A DNA stretch of 7,492 nt, from positions 1 to 7,492 of the forward strand of contig CAJIYY010000067.1 of the NCBI GenBank assembly GCA_905181755.1, read 5' to 3'. Origin of the DNA: Candidatus Dadabacteria bacterium UBA1144. Its GTDB lineage: Bacteria > Desulfobacterota_D > UBA1144. Shown here piece after piece: positions 5,659 to 7,492 of the stretch. The number at the start of each line of letters is the position of its first letter. The stretch's first letter is position 1. A model generated the notes under the pieces. It was given only the letters and a program-made list of their open reading frames with translations, did no database searches and was not told the DNA's origin. A program made the translations under genes and the position numbers.

Positions 5659-7492
5659 TAGATTTCTGTTAAATTTATAAATCTAGAAATTATTTTTTTT
5701 ATATTCGTTAAAAGATTTATTCTATTCTGCCTAACTTTAATATTTTCATCCATCACTAAAACATTCTCAAAGAATTTAGCTAAATCAGGGGCAGTCTCTA
5801 TAATGGCATTTAGTAAGATTGTTGGGGATTTGGTCATAGGCTGACTACCAAATAATTCTTTAATTGAGAGATATCTTTTATATAGACTTAGTTCGAAAGG
5901 ATTCGTAAGAAGTTTAGTGTTAATTTCTAAATCGGCATTCTCTTTTACTATGTTCTTTAGTCTTTTATAGGCTTCAATTGGGGAAGTTAAACGCTCTTCT
6001 TTATTTAATTTGTCTATCAAACTGGCCCTATCTTTTATAGATTTTATATCAAGTGCTGTTGAATCTATATTCATAACTGAATTTATAATATTTGATTGAT
6101 AGTTCATGTCAGAAAAATAATTCTTTACTCTATCAATAAAAAAATCAATAGCTTTATTCTTACTATCTTCTCCCACTTTTTTGTTTATATTCGCTTCAAA
6201 GCAATCAACTGATGAGCTTAATATCTCTACTAAGTCTAAATTTTTATTAAGACTCTCAGCTATTCTAATTATACCTATACTATTCCTCCTAAGTCCATAA
6301 GGGTCTGAGCTCCCTGTAGGAATCAACCCAAGGCTAAAGCAGCATGTGATAGTGTCTAGTTTATCAGCAATGCTTATAACCATAGCTATTGGATTGTCAG
6401 GCAACTTATCATTTCTACCTTTTGGTAAGTAGTGCTGTTCAATTATTTCAGCTATATTTGGATTCTGTTTTTCGAAATAGTATCTACCCATGATCCCTTG
6501 GAGTTCGGGGAATTCGAATACCATTTGTGAGCATAAGTCAGCTTTGATAATCTTGCAGGCTGTTTCTAAGTCTTTGCCTGTGATCATCTTTCCCAATCCC
6601 AGTCTTTTAACTAATTCTCGAGATATTTGATGCACCCTATTGGATTTGTCTTCGTAGGTACCAGCGCCAGCAATGAAAGTTGTTGAGTCAAGTTTCTTTT
6701 GTATATTTAAGAGTCCTGAGTTCGTGTCTTCATTATAGAAAAACTTTGCGTCATCGAGGCGTGCTCTTATTACTTTCTCGTTTCCAGAAATAACTGTCTT
6801 TTTATCTAAAAAAGTTGAACCTGCAATAAAAATGAACTTAGAGTCTAGTTTTTTAAGTTCTTTGTCTTTAAATACAGGAAAATACTTCTGATGATTTTTC
6901 ATGACAGATATATTTACTTCTTTGGGAACCTCTAGAAATTTTTCATCAAAACTACCACAAAGAACATCAGGGTTCTCTGTCAGGTTAGCAACATGATCAA
7001 GAAGTTCTTTGTCAATTGGAATGAAGACACCAAGTTTCTTTTCAATCTCCAGTATCTGGTTGTGAATACTGGTTCTTCTTTGATTAAAGTCAATCTCTAC
7101 GAAGCTTTTTTTCATATATTTGAAGTAATCAATAAAGGAAAGAATCTTTTTTCCTTTATTATCATGAAATCTATGTCCATAAATTCTATTTTCATTTTTT
7201 ATATTACTAATCTCTATATTTAGGAATTTAGAATCGAATAGAAGAAAAAGATTCTTTATTGGCCTTATAAATTGGAAGTTATCAGACCCCCATTTCATGA
7301 ATTTCTTATTTTTTATTTTATTAATTGCTTCGGATGATGCTTTGGTAAGTAAAGTTGGAGTTTCCTGACCTATCGTTTTAATATTTGCCGCTATGAACTC
7401 ACTATTGTCTTTTTTGAATATCTCTATGTCATCTTTGGTTATATTGTTCTTCTCAATAAAAGCACTGCCAGGTTTTAAGAGCTCCCCTTTCT
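5658..7492 (-). CDS. glyS: Glycine--tRNA ligase beta subunit (5' end missing, runs off right edge)
   Basis: About 610 codons of the beta subunit are visible. The protein pairs with the alpha subunit (GlyQ) in the alpha2beta2 enzyme that charges tRNA-Gly; beta supplies most tRNA contacts. Conserved blocks in order include 'KGELLKPGSAFIEKN' near the right edge and 'FMKWGSDNFQFIRPI' (like E. coli 'LMRWGASDVHFVRPV'). They continue with 'GHRF', 'FLEVPKEV', 'NHQKYFPVF', 'ISGNEKVIRARLDDAKFFYN', 'QMVFEFPELQGIMGRYY', 'PDNPIAMVISIADKLDT' and 'DPYGLRRNSIGIIRI'. The C-terminal DALR-type anticodon-binding region ends with 'VLVMDENIKVRQNRINLL'. The first in-frame Met in the window (7298) is internal. The frame stays open for 64 more codons to 7490 and those residues also match the family, so the real start is outside. 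By comparison with E. coli (689 aa), some 60-75 residues are missing. glyQ is expected just beyond the right edge. ppdK follows 13 nt downstream. Confidence 0.95.
   Translation of the reverse strand, partial: KGELLKPGSAFIEKNNITKDDIEIFKKDNSEFIAANIKTIGQETPTLLTKASSEAINKIKNKKFMKWGSDNFQFIRPIKNLFLLFDSKFLNIEISNIKNENRIYGHRFHDNKGKKILSFIDYFKYMKKSFVEIDFNQRRTSIHNQILEIEKKLGVFIPIDKELLDHVANLTENPDVLCGSFDEKFLEVPKEVNISVMKNHQKYFPVFKDKELKKLDSKFIFIAGSTFLDKKTVISGNEKVIRARLDDAKFFYNEDTNSGLLNIQKKLDSTTFIAGAGTYEDKSNRVHQISRELVKRLGLGKMITGKDLETACKIIKADLCSQMVFEFPELQGIMGRYYFEKQNPNIAEIIEQHYLPKGRNDKLPDNPIAMVISIADKLDTITCCFSLGLIPTGSSDPYGLRRNSIGIIRIAESLNKNLDLVEILSSSVDCFEANINKKVGEDSKNKAIDFFIDRVKNYFSDMNYQSNIINSVMNIDSTALDIKSIKDRASLIDKLNKEERLTSPIEAYKRLKNIVKENADLEINTKLLTNPFELSLYKRYLSIKELFGSQPMTKSPTILLNAIIETAPDLAKFFENVLVMDENIKVRQNRINLLTNIKKIISRFINLTEI

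Noticed and set aside
6993..7223. 76-codon plus-strand ORF opposite glyS
   Set aside because: It is a hydrophobic Phe/Ile-rich antisense shadow of Lys/Asn/Glu-rich glyS codons, not a believable membrane protein gene.
1..7492. CRISPR, prophage, transposon, toxin-antitoxin or biosynthetic cluster
   Set aside because: No repeat arrays, terminal inverted repeats, integrase or transposase motifs or unknown accessory genes were found; nearly every base is explained by core genes.

Overview
The window is a compact, AT-rich stretch of bacterial chromosome (about one third G+C by eye) made almost entirely of housekeeping genes. Six protein genes are recognisable. There are no tRNA or rRNA genes, mobile elements, CRISPR arrays or long repeats. 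The gene content suggests a Gram-negative, deltaproteobacteria-like lineage in the broad sense. The reasons are a zapB-like/zapA/5-FCL/rny cluster, use of RNase Y, and a split glycyl-tRNA synthetase (glyS) directly followed by ppdK. This placement is inferred from remembered gene neighbourhoods, not from a search.

Layout: (1) Bases 1-290, minus strand: the first 96 codons of a peptide chain release factor, most likely RF-1 (prfA), running off the left edge. (2) Bases 291-338: a 48-bp divergent spacer with a TATAAT box on the minus strand. (3) Bases 339-2921, plus strand: a tightly packed operon of a 69-aa ZapB-like coiled-coil protein, ZapA, 5-formyltetrahydrofolate cyclo-ligase and ribonuclease Y. 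Its genes overlap or abut, with a 1-nt stop/start overlap, a 38-nt overlap, and a strong Shine-Dalgarno sequence touching a stop codon. (4) Bases 2918-5644, minus strand: a complete pyruvate,phosphate dikinase (ppdK). (5) Bases 5658-7492, minus strand: the glycyl-tRNA synthetase beta subunit (glyS), running off the right edge and lacking roughly its first 60-75 residues. glyS is transcribed first, then ppdK, 13 nt apart.

The two operons converge, and rny and ppdK share the palindromic TTAA at 2918-2921 as parts of both stop codons. No intergenic space or recognisable intrinsic terminator separates them. The plus-strand operon combines Z-ring accessory proteins, one-carbon folate repair and a membrane-anchored mRNA decay endonuclease. 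The minus-strand operon combines glycine charging with PEP/pyruvate interconversion.

I found no convincing undescribed system here. The points most worth a second look are the extreme compaction (shared stops, nested starts), a perfect inverted repeat on the start of the zapB-like gene, and the two edge genes whose true extents differ from a simple Met-to-stop reading.
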